From NCBI GenBank assembly GCA_015064445.1, contig SVSE01000007.1, positions 1 to 64,000 of the forward strand: a DNA stretch of 64,000 nucleotides, in the 5' to 3' direction. Of the stretch, positions 28,496-38,322 are shown piece by piece. The notes below the pieces were generated by a model. It was not told the origin of the DNA, ran no database searches, and saw only the letters and a list, made by a program, of their open reading frames with translations. This stretch comes from Oscillospiraceae bacterium (GTDB lineage Bacteria > Bacillota > Clostridia > Oscillospirales > CAG-272). The translations under genes were made by a program, and so were the position numbers. The number at the start of each line of letters is the position of its first letter. The stretch's first letter is position 1.

Positions 28496-29869
28496 ATGGA
28501 AAAAATGTGGGCAGGAAGATTTGAAAAGGCTCTTGATAAGACAGCCGACGACTTCAACTCTTCGATTCATTTTGATAAGAAAATGTACAAGCAGGATATC
28601 ACGGGCTCAATAGAGCACGCGACAATGCTTTGCAAGGTTGGGATTTTGACCGAGAATGAGCTCGGAGAAATCACCTCAGGTCTTGCAGGCATTCTTGACG
28701 ATTTGAATAATGGTGTGCTCGCATTTGATGAAAATGCCGAGGATATACATATGTTTGTCGAGGCAGAGCTTACAAAGAGAATAGGCGATACGGGAAAGAA
28801 GCTTCATACAGCTCGCTCCCGTAACGACCAGGTCGCACTCGACCTTCGTCTTTATATGCGTGATGAGGCAAAAGATGTTATCGCTATGCTTAAGGAGCTC
28901 ATCGGAGCAACCTTAGAGCAGGCAAAGGCAAATAAGGAAACAATTATGCCGGGCTACACTCATCTTCAAAGAGCACAGCCCATAACCTTTGCGCATCATC
29001 TCTTGGCGTATTGTATGATGTTCTTGCGTGATATCACAAGAATAGAGGATGCGCTTAAAAGAATGAACTATTCGCCACTTGGCTCTTGCGCACTCGCTGG
29101 CACAACATATCCAACAAATCGTGATATGGTTGCCGAGGCACTTGGCTTTGATGGCGTTTGTATGAACTCAATCGACGGTGTATCTGATAGAGATTACTGT
29201 ATCGAGCTTGAAAGCGCATTCGCAACCGTGATGATGCATCTCTCGCGCTTTAGCGAGGAAATAATCCTTTGGTCAAGCTGGGAATTTAAGTTTGTTGAGC
29301 TTGATGATGCCTACACAACAGGCTCGTCAATTATGCCACAAAAGAAGAATCCTGATATGGCAGAGCTTGTAAGAGGCAAGACAGGACGCGTATATGGTGA
29401 CCTTATGGCAACTCTTACAATGCTTAAAGGAATTCCACTTGCATACAACAAGGATATGCAGGAGGATAAGGAAGCAATCTTTGATAGCGTTGAAACCGTA
29501 AAGAAATGCCTTGCAGTATTTATCCCTATGATAAAGACAATGAGGGCTTTAAAGGATAATATGTATAGCGCATCAAAGAAGGGCTTTATTAACGCAACAG
29601 ACCTTGCCGACTATCTTACAAAGCGTGGAATTCCATTCCGTAGCGCTTATAAAATCGTTGGTACAATTGTTGGTAAGTGCGTAAAGGAAAATATCACTCT
29701 TGATGAGGTTTCACTTGACGAGTACAAGACCTATTCAGATATTTTCGACACCGACCTATATGATGAGATTTCCCTTGAAACCTGTATTAAGAAGAGAATT
29801 TCAAAGGGAAGCACAGGCTATGACTCGGTAAATGAGCAGATAAATTATGTCGAAGGACTTTTGAAATGA
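28496..29869 (+). CDS. argH: Argininosuccinate lyase
   Basis: ArgH splits argininosuccinate to arginine and fumarate. The 457-residue protein has the fumarase/aspartase-superfamily signature GSSIMPQKKNPD near residue 280, plus HTARSRNDQVALD and GYTHLQRAQP. It begins MWAGRFEKA after one Glu-Lys, normal for the family. Its stop overlaps argC by four bases. Confidence 0.97.
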   Translation: MEKMWAGRFEKALDKTADDFNSSIHFDKKMYKQDITGSIEHATMLCKVGILTENELGEITSGLAGILDDLNNGVLAFDENAEDIHMFVEAELTKRIGDTGKKLHTARSRNDQVALDLRLYMRDEAKDVIAMLKELIGATLEQAKANKETIMPGYTHLQRAQPITFAHHLLAYCMMFLRDITRIEDALKRMNYSPLGSCALAGTTYPTNRDMVAEALGFDGVCMNSIDGVSDRDYCIELESAFATVMMHLSRFSEEIILWSSWEFKFVELDDAYTTGSSIMPQKKNPDMAELVRGKTGRVYGDLMATLTMLKGIPLAYNKDMQEDKEAIFDSVETVKKCLAVFIPMIKTMRALKDNMYSASKKGFINATDLADYLTKRGIPFRSAYKIVGTIVGKCVKENITLDEVSLDEYKTYSDIFDTDLYDEISLETCIKKRISKGSTGYDSVNEQINYVEGLLK

Positions 29870-30798
29870 AAAAGAAGATTTTTATAGATGGTAAGGCAGG
29901 CACAACAGGACTTCGCATCGAAAAGCGTCTTTCAACGCGTGACGATGTTGAAATCGTTTCCTTGCCCGAGGAGCTAAGAAAGGATCCAAAGGCGCGCGCC
30001 GAAATAATGAATAGCGTGGACTATGTATTCCTTTGCTTGCCAGATGCTGCCGCAATCGAGGCGGTGTCTATGATTGAAAACGAAAATGTCGTTGTAATAG
30101 ATGCCTCAACTGCACACAGGACAAATCCTGACTGGGCATATGGCTTTGCAGAGCTTGGTAAGGAATTCGAGGATAAAATCATAAATAGCAAGAGAATTGC
30201 TGTTCCTGGCTGTCACGCAAGTGGATTTATCGCACTCGTTTATCCTCTTATCAAAAATGGCATTCTACCAAAGGACGCATACCTTACAGCACACTCAATC
30301 ACAGGCTATAGTGGTGGTGGAAAGGCTATGATTGCAGATTATGAATCTAATGAGCGTAGCCCACTTCTTAAAGGTCCAAGGCAGTATGCAATAGCGCAAA
30401 AGCATAAGCATTTGCCAGAAATGACAAAAATCACAGGACTTGAAAACGCACCTGTATTTTGTCCAATAGTTGCTGATTTCTATTCAGGAATGGAGGTAAC
30501 CGTGCCTCTTTTCAAGAGTCAGCTAAATTACGGTGGCTTAGAGGAAATTAAGCAAATTTATAAGGAACTATATAACACGGAAATCATTTCCTATAAGGAA
30601 GCAAATGATGAGGGTGGATTTTTGTCAAGCGCATCTATGTCCTATAAGGATTCAATGACAATAGAGGCTTATGGAAATGATGATAGAATAATCCTTGTGG
30701 CAAGATATGACAATCTTGGCAAGGGCGCATCGGGCGCGGCAGTAGAGTGCCTTAATATAAAGCTTGGATGCGAAAAAACTAAAACACTTGAACTCTAA
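29866..30798 (+). CDS. argC: N-acetyl-gamma-glutamyl-phosphate reductase (type 2)
   Basis: ArgC reduces N-acetylglutamyl phosphate to the semialdehyde with NADPH. This is the shorter type 2 form: 310 residues, beginning IFIDGKAGTTGLRIEKRL, with the catalytic cysteine in AVPGCHASGFIAL near residue 115 and the SITGYSGGGKAM segment. It ends directly at the start of the first structured repeat, which separates it from argJ. Confidence 0.95.
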   Translation: MKKKIFIDGKAGTTGLRIEKRLSTRDDVEIVSLPEELRKDPKARAEIMNSVDYVFLCLPDAAAIEAVSMIENENVVVIDASTAHRTNPDWAYGFAELGKEFEDKIINSKRIAVPGCHASGFIALVYPLIKNGILPKDAYLTAHSITGYSGGGKAMIADYESNERSPLLKGPRQYAIAQKHKHLPEMTKITGLENAPVFCPIVADFYSGMEVTVPLFKSQLNYGGLEEIKQIYKELYNTEIISYKEANDEGGFLSSASMSYKDSMTIEAYGNDDRIILVARYDNLGKGASGAAVECLNIKLGCEKTKTLEL

Positions 30799-30874
30799 TT
30801 TACAAGATTTTTTAACGCAGTATGTAGGGCGTTTGGCTACTCCAAATCTAGTGTGGCTGAGTCTCTACCTGCTA
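30799..30874 (+). ncRNA. Structured intergenic repeat, copy 1 (before argJ)
   Basis: Begins one base after the argC stop and ends 11 nt before the argJ start, so it fills the gap. It folds as GCAG-bulge-GTAG pairing with CTAC-CTGC, enclosing a hairpin TTTGG-CTACT-CCAAA and a conserved single strand with GTGTGGCTGAGTC. It is nearly identical to copies at 32999 and 44553. Whether it acts as RNA or is a dispersed DNA repeat is unknown. Confidence 0.8.
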
Positions 30875-30885
30875 CAGGAGAAGAA

Positions 30886-32106
30886 ATGAAGATTATCGAA
30901 GGTGGCGTAGTAGCCGCAAAGGGATTTTATGCAAGTGGAGTGCATTGTGGAATAAGAAAGAACAAGACCAAAAAGGACTTGGCACTCATTTATTCTGAAA
31001 AGAAGGCAAGCACCGCTTCAGTATATACTACAAACAAGGTAAAGGGCGCACCTCTTACCGTTACAAAGGAAAATATAAGCGACGGATACGCACAGGCAGT
31101 AATCTGCAATAGTGGAAACGCAAACACCTGTAACGCAGACGGTATCGAGGTCGCAAAGAGCACCTGTGATGCGCTCGCTTCCGTGCTTAAAATAAATTCC
31201 AACGATGTAGTAGTTGCATCAACAGGAGTTATCGGTCAGCCTCTTGACATAACACCTATTGTGAATGCTATTCCAGCTCTCGTTGATTCTCTTTCAAAGG
31301 ATGAGAAGGCAAGCAAGGACGCTGCCGAGGGAATTATGACAACCGACACAAGGCTTAAGGAAATCGCTGTAAGCTTTGAGGTTGGTGGAGTTGAGTGCAA
31401 AATCGGTGGTATTGCAAAGGGCTCTGGAATGATTCATCCAAATATGGCTACAATGCTCGTGTTTATTACAACCGATGCAAAAATTGCACCTGAAATGCTT
31501 CAAAAGGCACTTTCAAGCGACATTAAAAACACATTCAATATGGTAAGCGTTGATGGAGATACTTCTACAAATGATATGGTGACCGTAATGGCTAACGGTA
31601 TGGCAGATAATGCTATTATTGATAGCGAGGGCGAGGACTTCGATGCGTTTATGAAGGCGCTCAACACAGTGACAGTTTACCTTTGTCGCAGAATCGCAGC
31701 CGACGGAGAGGGAGCCACAAAGCTTCTCGAATGTGAGGTTAGCGGTGCAAAGGACGAGCAAAACGCAAAAATCATCGCAAAGAGCATCATTTGCTCATCG
31801 CTTGTAAAGGCTGCAATGTTCGGCTCTGACGCAAACTGGGGCAGAATTCTTTGCGCTATCGGTTACAGTGGCGCAGATGTCGATGTTAATCGCGTTGATG
31901 TGTTCTTTAAATCCTCAAAGGGCGAAATTCTCGTTTGCGAAAATGGCGCAGGCGTAGATTTCTCTGAGGAAATTGCAAAGGAAATACTTTTAGAGGACGA
32001 AATCACAATCGTGGTTAAGCTTGGTGACGGAAATGCATGCGCAACCTCTTGGGGCTGTGACCTTACCTACGATTATGTAAAAATAAACGGAGATTATAGA
32101 ACATGA
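30886..32106 (+). CDS. argJ: Bifunctional glutamate N-acetyltransferase/ornithine acetyltransferase
   Basis: ArgJ moves the acetyl group from acetylornithine back to glutamate and, in the bifunctional form, can also use acetyl-CoA, which would explain the absence of argA. The 406-residue precursor has the self-cleavage site in GMIHPNMATMLVFITTDA, where Thr becomes the catalytic N-terminus of the beta chain. The ATG at 30886 after ACAGGAG is right; an upstream reading frame extension runs through the structured repeat. Confidence 0.95.
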   Translation: MKIIEGGVVAAKGFYASGVHCGIRKNKTKKDLALIYSEKKASTASVYTTNKVKGAPLTVTKENISDGYAQAVICNSGNANTCNADGIEVAKSTCDALASVLKINSNDVVVASTGVIGQPLDITPIVNAIPALVDSLSKDEKASKDAAEGIMTTDTRLKEIAVSFEVGGVECKIGGIAKGSGMIHPNMATMLVFITTDAKIAPEMLQKALSSDIKNTFNMVSVDGDTSTNDMVTVMANGMADNAIIDSEGEDFDAFMKALNTVTVYLCRRIAADGEGATKLLECEVSGAKDEQNAKIIAKSIICSSLVKAAMFGSDANWGRILCAIGYSGADVDVNRVDVFFKSSKGEILVCENGAGVDFSEEIAKEILLEDEITIVVKLGDGNACATSWGCDLTYDYVKINGDYRT

Positions 32107-32996
32107 TGGAAAACAATTTGCCAATAGAAATGACAAATGCACATCGTGCAGAGGTGCTTACTCAAGCCCTCCCTTATATTCAAAAATACTACGGTAAAAG
32201 CGTTGTTGTAAAATACGGTGGAAATGCCATGATAAATGAGCACCTTAAGGAGCAGGTAATGGAGGACATCGTTCTTTTGCACCTTATAGGAGTTAAGGTT
32301 GTTTTGGTTCACGGTGGTGGGCCAGAAATTACCGATATGCTTAAAAGAATCGGCAAGGAAAGCGTATTCCACAACGGACTTCGTGTAACCGATAAGGAAA
32401 CTGCTGAGGTCGTTCAAATGGTTCTCGCAGGTAAAATAAACAAGAGCCTTGTAAACCTCCTTGAAATCAAGGGTGGCGATGCAATCGGTCTTTCAGGTCT
32501 TGATGGACATATGATTCAGGCTGAAATGAAGGACGAGGCGCTCGGATTTGTAGGTAAAATCACAAATGTTGATGTAACACCTATAACCGATATTCTTGAA
32601 AAGGGCTATATTCCTGTTGTTTCAACAATCGGTTGCGATAACGAGGGCAATATTTATAATATTAACGCAGACACCGCCGCAGCATATATCGCAGGCGAAA
32701 TGAAGGCTGAAAGACTTCTTACAATGACTGATATTGCAGGAATTCTTCGCGATAAGGACGACCCAAGCTCAATTATTCCTTGCGTTGATATCGCAGAGGC
32801 AAGAGAGCTCTTTGATAGTGGTGTTATATCAGGTGGTATGATACCAAAGGTTGAGTGCTGTATCGAGGCAATCGAGCACGGTGTTGAAAGAGTAACCATT
32901 CTTGACGGTCGCGTTCCTCATGCATTGCTTATTGAAATGCTTACCGAAGAGGGCGCAGGAACAATGGTAATAGCAGATAAAAATTGCAGTCAATAA
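32103..32996 (+). CDS. argB: Acetylglutamate kinase
   Basis: ArgB phosphorylates N-acetylglutamate and is the usual target of arginine feedback. The 297-residue protein has VVKYGGNAM near residue 35, LVHGGGPEI, and NINADTAAAYIAGEMKAE with TDIAGIL further on. Its length and N-terminal helix are of the hexameric, arginine-sensitive type. It overlaps argJ by four bases (ATGA); an ATG one codon later is equally possible. Confidence 0.96.
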   Translation: MMENNLPIEMTNAHRAEVLTQALPYIQKYYGKSVVVKYGGNAMINEHLKEQVMEDIVLLHLIGVKVVLVHGGGPEITDMLKRIGKESVFHNGLRVTDKETAEVVQMVLAGKINKSLVNLLEIKGGDAIGLSGLDGHMIQAEMKDEALGFVGKITNVDVTPITDILEKGYIPVVSTIGCDNEGNIYNINADTAAAYIAGEMKAERLLTMTDIAGILRDKDDPSSIIPCVDIAEARELFDSGVISGGMIPKVECCIEAIEHGVERVTILDGRVPHALLIEMLTEEGAGTMVIADKNCSQ

Positions 32997-32998
32997 CA

Positions 32999-33074
32999 TT
33001 TACAAAATTTTTTAACGCAGAATATAGGGCGTTTGGCTACTCCAAATCAAGAGTGGTTGAGTCTCTATCTGCTA
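32999..33074 (+). ncRNA. Structured intergenic repeat, copy 2 (before argD)
   Basis: Starts two bases after the argB stop and ends 12 nt before argD. Relative to copy 1 it differs at a handful of positions; among them G to A in the 5' arm is matched by C to T in the 3' arm (GTAG/CTAC becomes ATAG/CTAT), a compensatory change that keeps the outer stem. Confidence 0.8.
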
Positions 33075-33086
33075 AGGACAAAGCAA

Positions 33087-34250
33087 ATGATAAATAATAA
33101 GGAAATAGACAAGCAGTATGTCGCTAACACATACGCGCGCTTTGATATCGAAATAGTTGATGGCAAGGGCTCACGCGTTGTAGACTCAAATGGCAAGGAA
33201 TATATAGACCTCGCAACAGGAATTGCTGTAAATACCTTTGGTATTGCAGATAAGGAATGGACTGATGCAGTAACAGCTCAGCTCGGCAAATTCCAGCATG
33301 TGTCAAACCTCTATTATTCGGAGCCGTGTGCTAAGCTTGCAGAGCTTCTTTGCGAGAAAACAGGCGCTAAAAAGGTGTTCTTTGGCAACTCAGGAGCAGA
33401 GGCAAACGAGTGCGCTATAAAGGTCGCAAGAAAATGGGCACAGGACACCAAGGGCGAGGGCGATTATACTATAATCACACTTAGAAATAGCTTCCACGGA
33501 AGAACAATAACAACTCTTAAGGCAACAGGACAGGATGTTTTCCACAAGGATTTTGGACCATTCCCTGAGGGCTTTGCATACGCAGAGGCAAATAACACCG
33601 AAAGCGTTAAGGAAATCGTAAAGAGCACAAAATGCTGTGCAATTATGATGGAAATGGTGCAGGGCGAGGGAGGAGTGCTTCCACTTGATAAGAGCTTCGT
33701 GCTTGATTGCGTTGAAATCGCAAGGGAAAACGACCTTCTTATCATCGCTGACGAGGTGCAGACTGGCAACGGAAGAACGGGCACTCTTTATGCATATGAG
33801 CAGTTCGGCTTTGTTCCAGATATAGTTTCAACTGCAAAGGGACTTGGCGGTGGCTTGCCAATCGGTGCAACACTTTTGTTCGATAAGGTTGAGTGCACCT
33901 TGAATGCAGGCTCTCACGGCTCTACATTTGGTGGTAACCCTATCGCTTGCGCAGGCGCTATCAGTATTATTTCAAGACTTGATGAAAAGACACTTAACGG
34001 TGTCAAGGAGCGTTCTGAATATATATTTAACGCACTCAATGGCGCGCAGGGAATAAAGAGCGTTACAGGTCTTGGACTTATGATAGGAATTGAAACCGAA
34101 AGAGATTCGGGCGAGGTTCTTAAGGCTTGCTTTGAAAAGGGAATTTTGCCTATCAAGGCAAAGACAAAGATTCGCTTGCTTCCTGCACTTAATATTCCTA
34201 TGGATGAGCTTAAAAGGGCAATCGAAATCTTAAAGGAATGTGCAAAATAA
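33087..34250 (+). CDS. argD: Acetylornithine aminotransferase
   Basis: ArgD is a class III PLP aminotransferase forming N-acetylornithine. The 387-residue protein has the PLP lysine in [14 protein letters not shown], the metal-free cofactor segment [12 protein letters not shown], and [11 protein letters not shown]. The ATG at 33087 is used; the upstream in-frame extension is the structured repeat. The ribosome binding site AAGGACA overlaps the end of the repeat. Confidence 0.95.
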   Translation: MINNKEIDKQYVANTYARFDIEIVDGKGSRVVDSNGKEYIDLATGIAVNTFGIADKEWTDAVTAQLGKFQHVSNLYYSEPCAKLAELLCEKTGAKKVFFGNSGAEANECAIKVARKWAQDTKGEGDYTIITLRNSFHGRTITTLKATGQDVFHKDFGPFPEGFAYAEANNTESVKEIVKSTKCCAIMMEMVQGEGGVLPLDKSFVLDCVEIARENDLLIIADEVQTGNGRTGTLYAYEQFGFVPDIVSTAKGLGGGLPIGATLLFDKVECTLNAGSHGSTFGGNPIACAGAISIISRLDEKTLNGVKERSEYIFNALNGAQGIKSVTGLGLMIGIETERDSGEVLKACFEKGILPIKAKTKIRLLPALNIPMDELKRAIEILKECAK

Positions 34251-34260
34251 GGAGAAAATT

Positions 34261-35247
34261 ATGAACTTTTTAAAGGGTAAGGATTTTTTGAAGCTTCTCG
34301 ATTTCTCAAGTGAGGAAATAGGAAAGCTTATCGACCTTGCAGGTGAGCTCAAGGCTAAAAAGAAAAATGGCGAGCCTCACGAATATTGCAAGGGCAAGAA
34401 TATTGCACTTATATTTGAAAAAACAAGCACTCGTACTCGTTGTAGCTTTGAGGTTGCAGCGCACGATCTTGGTATGCATGTAACCTATCTTGATCCAACA
34501 GGCTCACAGATAGGCAAAAAGGAAAGCATTGCCGACACTGCACGCGTGCTTAGTGGAATTTACGACGGAATTGAATATCGTGGCTATGGTCAGGAAATCG
34601 TTGAGGAGCTTGCAAAATACTCCAAGGTTCCTGTTTGGAACGGACTTACAAACGAATTCCATCCAACTCAAATTCTTGCCGACTTCTTGACAATTAAGGA
34701 GCATTTTGGCTATTTGAAGGGCATTAAGTTCGTTTATATGGGCGATGCTCGCTTCAATATGGCAAACTCTCTTATGGTTGGCTGTGCGAAGATGGGACTT
34801 GACTTTGTAGCTTGCGCTCCTGAAAAGTATTTTCCAAATAAGGAGCTTACCGAAATTTGCAAGGAAATTGCGAAGGAGAATGGCTCAACAATTACATTTG
34901 AGGCAGATCCGGATAAGGCTGTTAAGGGCGCTAATGTAATCTATACTGATGTATGGGTTTCAATGGGCGAGCCAACTGATGTTTGGGCACAAAGAATAGA
35001 GGACCTTTCTCCATATCAGGTAAATAAGGCGATTATGTCAAAGGCAGCAGAAAATGCAGTATTTATGCATTGCTTGCCTGCATATCACGACCTTAAAACC
35101 ACAATAGGCAGAGAAATGGGAGAGCGCTTTGGTAGAGATGCCATGGAAGTAACAAACGAGGTGTTCGAGAGCGAGCAGTCGATTGTATTCCAAGAGGCTG
35201 AAAATAGAATGCATACTATCAAGGCTGTAATGCTCGCCACCCTTTAA
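34261..35247 (+). CDS. argF: Ornithine carbamoyltransferase
   Basis: ArgF makes citrulline from ornithine and carbamoyl phosphate. The 328-residue protein has the carbamoyl-phosphate site [13 protein letters not shown] near residue 50, [11 protein letters not shown] and the HCLPAYHD motif. The ATG at 34261 after AAGGAGAAA is chosen over an upstream codon. It ends the operon; no hairpin-plus-T terminator follows immediately, but a repeat region does. Confidence 0.96.
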   Translation: MNFLKGKDFLKLLDFSSEEIGKLIDLAGELKAKKKNGEPHEYCKGKNIALIFEKTSTRTRCSFEVAAHDLGMHVTYLDPTGSQIGKKESIADTARVLSGIYDGIEYRGYGQEIVEELAKYSKVPVWNGLTNEFHPTQILADFLTIKEHFGYLKGIKFVYMGDARFNMANSLMVGCAKMGLDFVACAPEKYFPNKELTEICKEIAKENGSTITFEADPDKAVKGANVIYTDVWVSMGEPTDVWAQRIEDLSPYQVNKAIMSKAAENAVFMHCLPAYHDLKTTIGREMGERFGRDAMEVTNEVFESEQSIVFQEAENRMHTIKAVMLATL

Positions 35248-35356
35248 GACCTTTATGCGTCATTATGCTTCGTTGCTCCACGATAGCGACCTTGGAGTAC
35301 AAAAAGTACACCTTCGCCCGCTATCTTTCGGTGCGCCTAGCCTAATTTAGCCTAAA
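35246..35356. repeat. 111-bp direct repeat, copy A
   Basis: Overlaps the argF stop by two bases. Matches copy B at 35496-35606 with two substitutions by eye. It contains an imperfect hairpin: GATAGCG pairs with CGCTATC, and TTGGAGTAC lies opposite GTACACC around AAAAA. Confidence 0.92.
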
Positions 35357-35495
35357 AGGCTTAAAGCGAGCTCTGATTGATTAAACAAGATAGCCATCGT
35401 CTGTTGCCTGTGGTGCGCCTTGCACTGGGGTTCCCCGAAGTGCACGAAGTAAGCTTTGGGGGTTCGCAGTATAACTTGCTTCTAATGCAATCAGC
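35357..35495. other. Non-coding spacer between the direct repeats
   Basis: 139 bp with no credible gene. CTGATTGATTA near its left end can pair with TAATGCAATCAG at its right end, enclosing GGGGTTCCCC-type and TGCAC/GTGCA short palindromes, so the whole spacer may fold as one stem. Confidence 0.5.
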
Positions 35496-35606
35496 AAGAC
35501 CTTTATGCGTCATTATGCTTCGTTGCTCCACGATAGCGACCTTGGAGTACAAAAAGTACACCTTCGCCCGCTATCTTCCGGTGCGCCTAGCCTAATTTAG
35601 CTTAAA
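35496..35606. repeat. 111-bp direct repeat, copy B
   Basis: Second copy, exactly 250 bp after copy A. About 50 bp of unremarkable sequence follow before the terminator at 35657. Confidence 0.92.
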
Positions 35607-35656
35607 GACTCTTAGACGCAGTAGTGTGTTGCTTCTTACCGACATTTTAACAAAGA

Positions 35657-35685
35657 AAAAGCCGAGAAATCTCGGCTTTTATTTT
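35657..35685 (-). terminator. Terminator of the SleB-like gene
   Basis: AAAAGCCGAG and CTCGGCTTTT form a 10-bp hairpin flanked by A and T runs, directly after the minus-strand stop. Confidence 0.85.
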
Positions 35686-36513
35686 TTATTTATCCATATA
35701 GAATGCGTGATTGCCTATCTTAGCAAAGAGCACACCATTCTTGGAAATCCAGCTATTTGGCGCTTTTGTAGGATTCACAAAATACAGTATTTTGTCACTG
35801 ATAGAATAGCCCTCAAGGCAAATTTTTGCCGCGACTATGCTTTCCTTTGTTGGAGTGTTATAAATTGTACCGTTAGACGCAGGAGAGAATTGTACTCCGT
35901 ATTTTTTGTCAAATATAACACTATAAATGGTATTTGGATATCTCTTAGAGCGCACACGGTTTAAAATTACATTTCCGACAGCAATTTTGCCACGCAAGGG
36001 CTCGCCCTGACTTTCTGCAGTTATAATTCTCGCAAGCCAAAAAACCTCGTCCTCGCGATAGAATTTATCGCCCGAGGTAATAGCGCCAGAGCCACGAGTT
36101 ACCTTGAAACCGTGAATTGTACTATCCCAGCTTATCTTGGCATCAAATGCCTTATAAAGGAGCAGAATAGGCGCATACATAGTGCCACTACGCATATAAA
36201 TAGGCTCATCAAAATACAAATATCTACCATTGGCAATTATGTAATTTGAGCCGTCCTTACATTCAAGCGTAAGCTTACCCGTCTTTATTGTAAGCGTGCG
36301 AGTGCTTGAATTGTAGCTTGATTTGGCACTCGAGTCAATAGATGTGGCAAATTTTTTTATTCCTACATATGTGGTATTATTTGAAACCTGTACATTTCCG
36401 TTGAATTTTTCGCCCCCTATATAAACCGAAACTCCACTTGACGCACTCGCTGAAATGGCAAATACTGAGAAGAGAGAAACGCTTAATAATAGGATTGCAA
36501 TTAGCTTTTTCAA
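35686..36513 (-). CDS. Cell wall hydrolase, copper-amine-oxidase-N plus SleB domains
   Basis: A 275-residue exported protein. Signal peptide KKLIAILLLSVSLFSVFAIS cleaved near ASA; residues ~28-145 are a copper-amine-oxidase-like N-terminal domain (stalk or wall-binding); residues ~150-275 are a SleB-type hydrolase with FWLARIITAESQGEPLRGKIAVGNVILNR, split here as family motif ARIITAESQGEP containing the catalytic Glu. SleB enzymes cut spore cortex during germination. The start is TTG at 36513, five bases after GGAAAGGAAG; an ATG four bases upstream is out of frame. Confidence 0.88.
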   Translation of the reverse strand: MKKLIAILLLSVSLFSVFAISASASSGVSVYIGGEKFNGNVQVSNNTTYVGIKKFATSIDSSAKSSYNSSTRTLTIKTGKLTLECKDGSNYIIANGRYLYFDEPIYMRSGTMYAPILLLYKAFDAKISWDSTIHGFKVTRGSGAITSGDKFYREDEVFWLARIITAESQGEPLRGKIAVGNVILNRVRSKRYPNTIYSVIFDKKYGVQFSPASNGTIYNTPTKESIVAAKICLEGYSISDKILYFVNPTKAPNSWISKNGVLFAKIGNHAFYMDK

Positions 36514-36650
36514 ACATCTTCCTTTCCTTACAGTATACTATAAAACAAAATTGTAAAATCGCGACAATTTACGCTATCATTGTATCATAAGGAAAAGAAT
36601 TAGTCAACGCACAATATATTCCAAAATTTCCAAAATAAGCCACCCTGTGT

Positions 36651-38204
36651 TCATTTTTGGGAAACAAGCCTTTTGCCCCAGCGCACATCATCCTTTGTGA
36701 TCACGCCCATAATTCTTGATACTATAAGATATAAAAGCATAGTGATGGCAAGCTCTAATATCAAATACGATTTCCCACTCTCAACAATTCCAAAAAGCTG
36801 TAGCATCACTCCACTGTCAAATAAAGCTCGTGCTATAAGAGTCGATACGGCAATTGAGGCAAGTGGCTTGAAAACCCATTTTATAACAGGAGTGGATACG
36901 CCACTTATATTAAGTAGCTTTATTATGCTAAATGATGTGTTAAATACCTCTGTTATGAAAATTACAGCCACATATCCCCGTATTCCAAAGCGTGGCAGAA
37001 GTAAAATTATAAGTAAAACGCTAATTAGAGAGTCGCTTATGTTAACTCTCATTGTATATAATTGCTCGCTCAAGCCCTTTAGCATAGCATCAACTGCACC
37101 ATCAAGATACATAAGAGGTATAAGAGGGGAAAGAAGCCGTATATATTCTCCTGCCTCGGCGCTTCCATATAAAAACTCGCCTATCTCGTGCGAAAATGAT
37201 ACAAACGCACCACTAATTCCGATTGAGAAAAGCAAGGAAAGCGCAAAAGCTCTTGAAACAATATATCTAACTCTTGTTGTGTTTTGGCACGCGTGCGCCT
37301 CAGAAAGCTCTGGTACAAGTAGAGAGGAAAATGCACCAAGCATAGCCGAGGGGAAAAGCAACAAGGGAATGACCATTCCGTGCAAAACTCCGTATGAGGA
37401 AAGCGACGCCTCATAGCCAAGCCCACATCGGCGAAGTCCCCATGGAATTGCAAGATGCTCAATTGTAGAAAGCGCACTTCTAACATAAGCACTAATCGCA
37501 ACGGGAAGAGCAACGGAGCAGACTCTGCCAAGCTCGCTACTATGTGTAGCTTCCACTCGAAAAAGTCTTTTTCTGTCAACTAAATACAAGACGCCAGATA
37601 CAATGGCGCTTACTATTTCGCTTATTACTCCACCAAGCACAAAGGCAACGCACGACACCTCAAGCGACCCACCTGCCACAATGACGAGCAAATATGAGCA
37701 TAGCGTAACTCTTACTCCTTGCTCAACAAATTGCGCGATCACGCCCTTGTATACGCGCCTTACTGCGTAAAAATAGCCACTTATCGCGCTTGAAAGCGAA
37801 ATTGCAGGCAACGAAATTGCAAACACCCTCAATGGTAAAACAACTCTTGCATCTCGCAAAAGCACATCTCCTATCGCCCTTGAAAGCAAGAAAAGTAAAA
37901 TCGCAGAGGTAATTGAGAAGACAAGAGAATAGAAAAACGACGCACGCATAATTCGTCGTGCCCGTCCGTCTCCCTTTGCAACCGAGGCTGAAACGAGCCT
38001 AACAACAGCTAAGTTTATTCCCGAGCAGGCAAGCGTTATTGTAAAGCCAAAAATTCCGCCCATAAGCGTCAAAAGCCCCATACCCTGTGCACCAAGCCTT
38101 TCGGATATGTACGCATTAAAGGCTACACTAATTCCACGAAGTGCAATTGAGGATGCAGAGAGTAAAAGAGCATTAAAAAAGTATTTTTGAGCCCTGTTAA
38201 TCAA
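36651..38204 (-). CDS. SpoVB-like polysaccharide/lipid II flippase (MATE-fold)
   Basis: About 517 residues with roughly 14 hydrophobic segments, of the MVF/polysaccharide-transport type. The N-terminal stretch, with SERLGAQGMGLLTLMGG, matches the SpoVB/oligosaccharide flippase group, which in spore formers supports cortex peptidoglycan synthesis. The start is uncertain: TTG at 38204 has ideal spacing after AGGGGG; a GTG at 38210 overlaps the ribosome binding site. It is convergent with nothing and ends 138 bp from the SleB start, so the two minus-strand genes may be co-transcribed. Confidence 0.82.
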   Translation of the reverse strand: MINRAQKYFFNALLLSASSIALRGISVAFNAYISERLGAQGMGLLTLMGGIFGFTITLACSGINLAVVRLVSASVAKGDGRARRIMRASFFYSLVFSITSAILLFLLSRAIGDVLLRDARVVLPLRVFAISLPAISLSSAISGYFYAVRRVYKGVIAQFVEQGVRVTLCSYLLVIVAGGSLEVSCVAFVLGGVISEIVSAIVSGVLYLVDRKRLFRVEATHSSELGRVCSVALPVAISAYVRSALSTIEHLAIPWGLRRCGLGYEASLSSYGVLHGMVIPLLLFPSAMLGAFSSLLVPELSEAHACQNTTRVRYIVSRAFALSLLFSIGISGAFVSFSHEIGEFLYGSAEAGEYIRLLSPLIPLMYLDGAVDAMLKGLSEQLYTMRVNISDSLISVLLIILLLPRFGIRGYVAVIFITEVFNTSFSIIKLLNISGVSTPVIKWVFKPLASIAVSTLIARALFDSGVMLQLFGIVESGKSYLILELAITMLLYLIVSRIMGVITKDDVRWGKRLVSQK

Positions 38205-38262
38205 AATCACCCCCTACTTGGCTAAATATATGTTTTTGCGAGGTCAAAAATTCAATAAAAAT

Positions 38263-38291
38263 TTGACTTTTTGCGCAATATGTGATAATAT
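38263..38291 (+). promoter_or_regulatory. tcdA promoter
   Basis: -35 TTGACT (38263-38268) and -10 TAATAT (38286-38291), 17-bp spacer. Confidence 0.6.
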
Positions 38292-38322
38292 AAATAGGTA
38301 AAGACTAATCAAAGGAGCGCCT

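Noticed and set aside
30799..30874. attC-like integron site for the structured repeat
   Set aside because: The RYYYAAC/GTTRRRY core sites are absent and no integrase or cassettes are present.
35377..35964. Plus-strand open frames across the direct-repeat region and the SleB gene
   Set aside because: They cover palindromic repeats or the complement of SleB, with no ribosome binding sites or protein-like composition.
36673..37416. A 247-codon plus-strand frame opposite the SpoVB-like gene
   Set aside because: It lies opposite a clear membrane-protein gene with matching codon pattern and has no start signals of its own.
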